NCBI GenBank assembly: GCA_015057205.1
Contig: SVEW01000125.1
Location: 1 to 6,495 of the forward strand
Origin: Lachnospiraceae bacterium
GTDB taxonomy: Bacteria; Bacillota; Clostridia; Lachnospirales; Lachnospiraceae
Reading direction: 5' to 3'
Length of the DNA stretch: 6,495 nucleotides
Under the pieces are notes generated by a model. That model did no database searches. It was not told the origin of the DNA and saw only the letters and a program-made list of their open reading frames with translations. The position numbers and the translations under genes are program-made. Shown piece after piece: positions 5,707-6,495 of the stretch (its first letter is position 1; each line of letters opens with the position of its first letter).

Positions 5707-6495
5707 ATGGCTAATGTATGGGATGTTTCAGTGAATGGTAAAGTACTGAAATTTGAAGACAGAACTACTTTTTTGGAGATTGCAAAACAGCTTCAGCCGG
5801 AGTATTCGGATGATATTGTGCTGGCAAAATACAATGGAAAATTGAAGGAACTGTGGCACTCTATTCATGGAGATGGAGAATTGGAATTGTTGACCACGAA
5901 ATCTTCAGCCGGAAGAAAGTGTTATCGTAGAAGTGCAACGATGTTGATGCAGAGAGGATTGTATAATTTAGATCCGAATCTTCATGTGGAGGTGCGTTAT
6001 TCCATTTCGCAGGGGTATTTTTGTAAACTTTGTGAGGATAAGCCGATTACCGATGAGTTTTTGCAAGCTTTGAAGGCAGAGATGGAAAAGGTTGTAAAGC
6101 AGGATTTGCCGATTCGGAAGAGCAGCTATGATACGTCAGAAGCGAAGCGTATTTTCCAGGATGTTGGAATGCAGCATAAGGGCAATCTGTTTAAGTATCG
6201 TTCCAGTTCGAAGGTAAGTATTTATAGTATCGGGCATTATATGGACTATTATTATGGATATATGGTGCCAAGTACCGGATACCTGAAATATTTTGATCTG
6301 GTAGCTTACGATGATGGTTTTGTATTAATGTTCCCGAATGAGGATAGTCATAAAGTAGCGGAATTTAATCCGCCGCATAAATTATATGCAACCTTGAAAG
6401 AAGCGACCAAATGGGGTAAAATGTTAGGTGTTTCCAACATTGGAGAGTTGAATGATGCCATTGCAGCGGGACATGGACAGGAGCTGATTTTGGTG
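5707..6495 (+). CDS. Nucleoside (uridine) kinase-like protein, TGS and ThrRS-like N-terminal half (3' end missing)
   Basis: The frame stays open from 5707 to the right edge, giving 263 residues. Residues 1 to about 65 resemble a TGS domain (FEDRTTFLEIAKQLQPEYSD, then GDGELELLTT). Residues about 70-195 resemble the editing/second additional domain of threonyl-tRNA synthetase: YRRSATMLMQRGLYNL aligns with the RHSCAHLL-type segment, and DYYYGYMVPSTGYLKYFDL (180-198) with DLCRGPHVPSTG-type sequence. All four editing-site ligands of ThrRS seem replaced (His to Arg75 and Met79, Cys to Tyr182, His to Met186), so editing activity is unlikely. This architecture is known in Firmicutes and Thermotoga proteins of about 550 residues whose C-terminal half is a phosphoribulokinase/uridine-kinase-type P-loop NTPase; no Walker A is visible because the window ends first. 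The kinase call thus rests on family resemblance. It follows trmK by 17 bases and is probably in the same operon. Confidence 0.78.
   Translation, partial: MANVWDVSVNGKVLKFEDRTTFLEIAKQLQPEYSDDIVLAKYNGKLKELWHSIHGDGELELLTTKSSAGRKCYRRSATMLMQRGLYNLDPNLHVEVRYSISQGYFCKLCEDKPITDEFLQALKAEMEKVVKQDLPIRKSSYDTSEAKRIFQDVGMQHKGNLFKYRSSSKVSIYSIGHYMDYYYGYMVPSTGYLKYFDLVAYDDGFVLMFPNEDSHKVAEFNPPHKLYATLKEATKWGKMLGVSNIGELNDAIAAGHGQELILV

Overview
The window looks like ordinary chromosomal DNA from a Clostridia-type Firmicute, most probably a Lachnospiraceae relative. The reasons are moderate-to-low GC, strong AGGAGG/AAGGGG-type ribosome binding sites, genes all on one strand and very closely packed, and a gene order (dNTPase, primase, primary sigma factor, tRNA m1A22 methyltransferase) that I associate with that group. 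The placement rests on recalled synteny and protein character, not on a database search.

Layout: bases 2-916 hold the 3' part of an aldo/keto reductase with a C-terminal ferredoxin-like domain, cut by the left window edge. A 116-base, very AT-rich gap (917-1032, about 26% GC) follows. It is the only sizeable non-coding stretch and the likeliest place for the promoter of the downstream unit. Then come dgt (HD-domain dNTP triphosphohydrolase), dnaG (primase), rpoD (primary sigma factor, also called sigA) and trmK. The window ends inside a nucleoside kinase-like gene whose visible part is its TGS and threonyl-tRNA-synthetase-like N-terminal half; its kinase domain lies beyond the right edge. From dgt onward the junctions are 8 nt (with the dgt stop codon inside the dnaG Shine-Dalgarno), 24 nt, a 1-nt TAATG overlap, and 17 nt, so these five genes very probably form one operon.

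Together the cluster is a version of the macromolecular synthesis operon: primase for replication initiation and lagging-strand priming, the housekeeping sigma factor for transcription, and a tRNA modification enzyme for translation, preceded by an enzyme that removes dNTPs. No ribosomal protein S21 gene is present in the visible part. The downstream nucleoside kinase may connect to nucleotide salvage, but that is inferred from its family only.

I found no mobile element, CRISPR array, tRNA/rRNA gene, riboswitch or convincing intrinsic terminator, and no evidence of a new biological system. The observations worth a second look are small: the dNTPase-primase-sigma arrangement, an identical 13-base start context at dgt and rpoD with an out-of-frame upstream ATG, the apparent loss of all four editing-site ligands in the ThrRS-like domain of the kinase, and the A-tract-rich leader of dgt.
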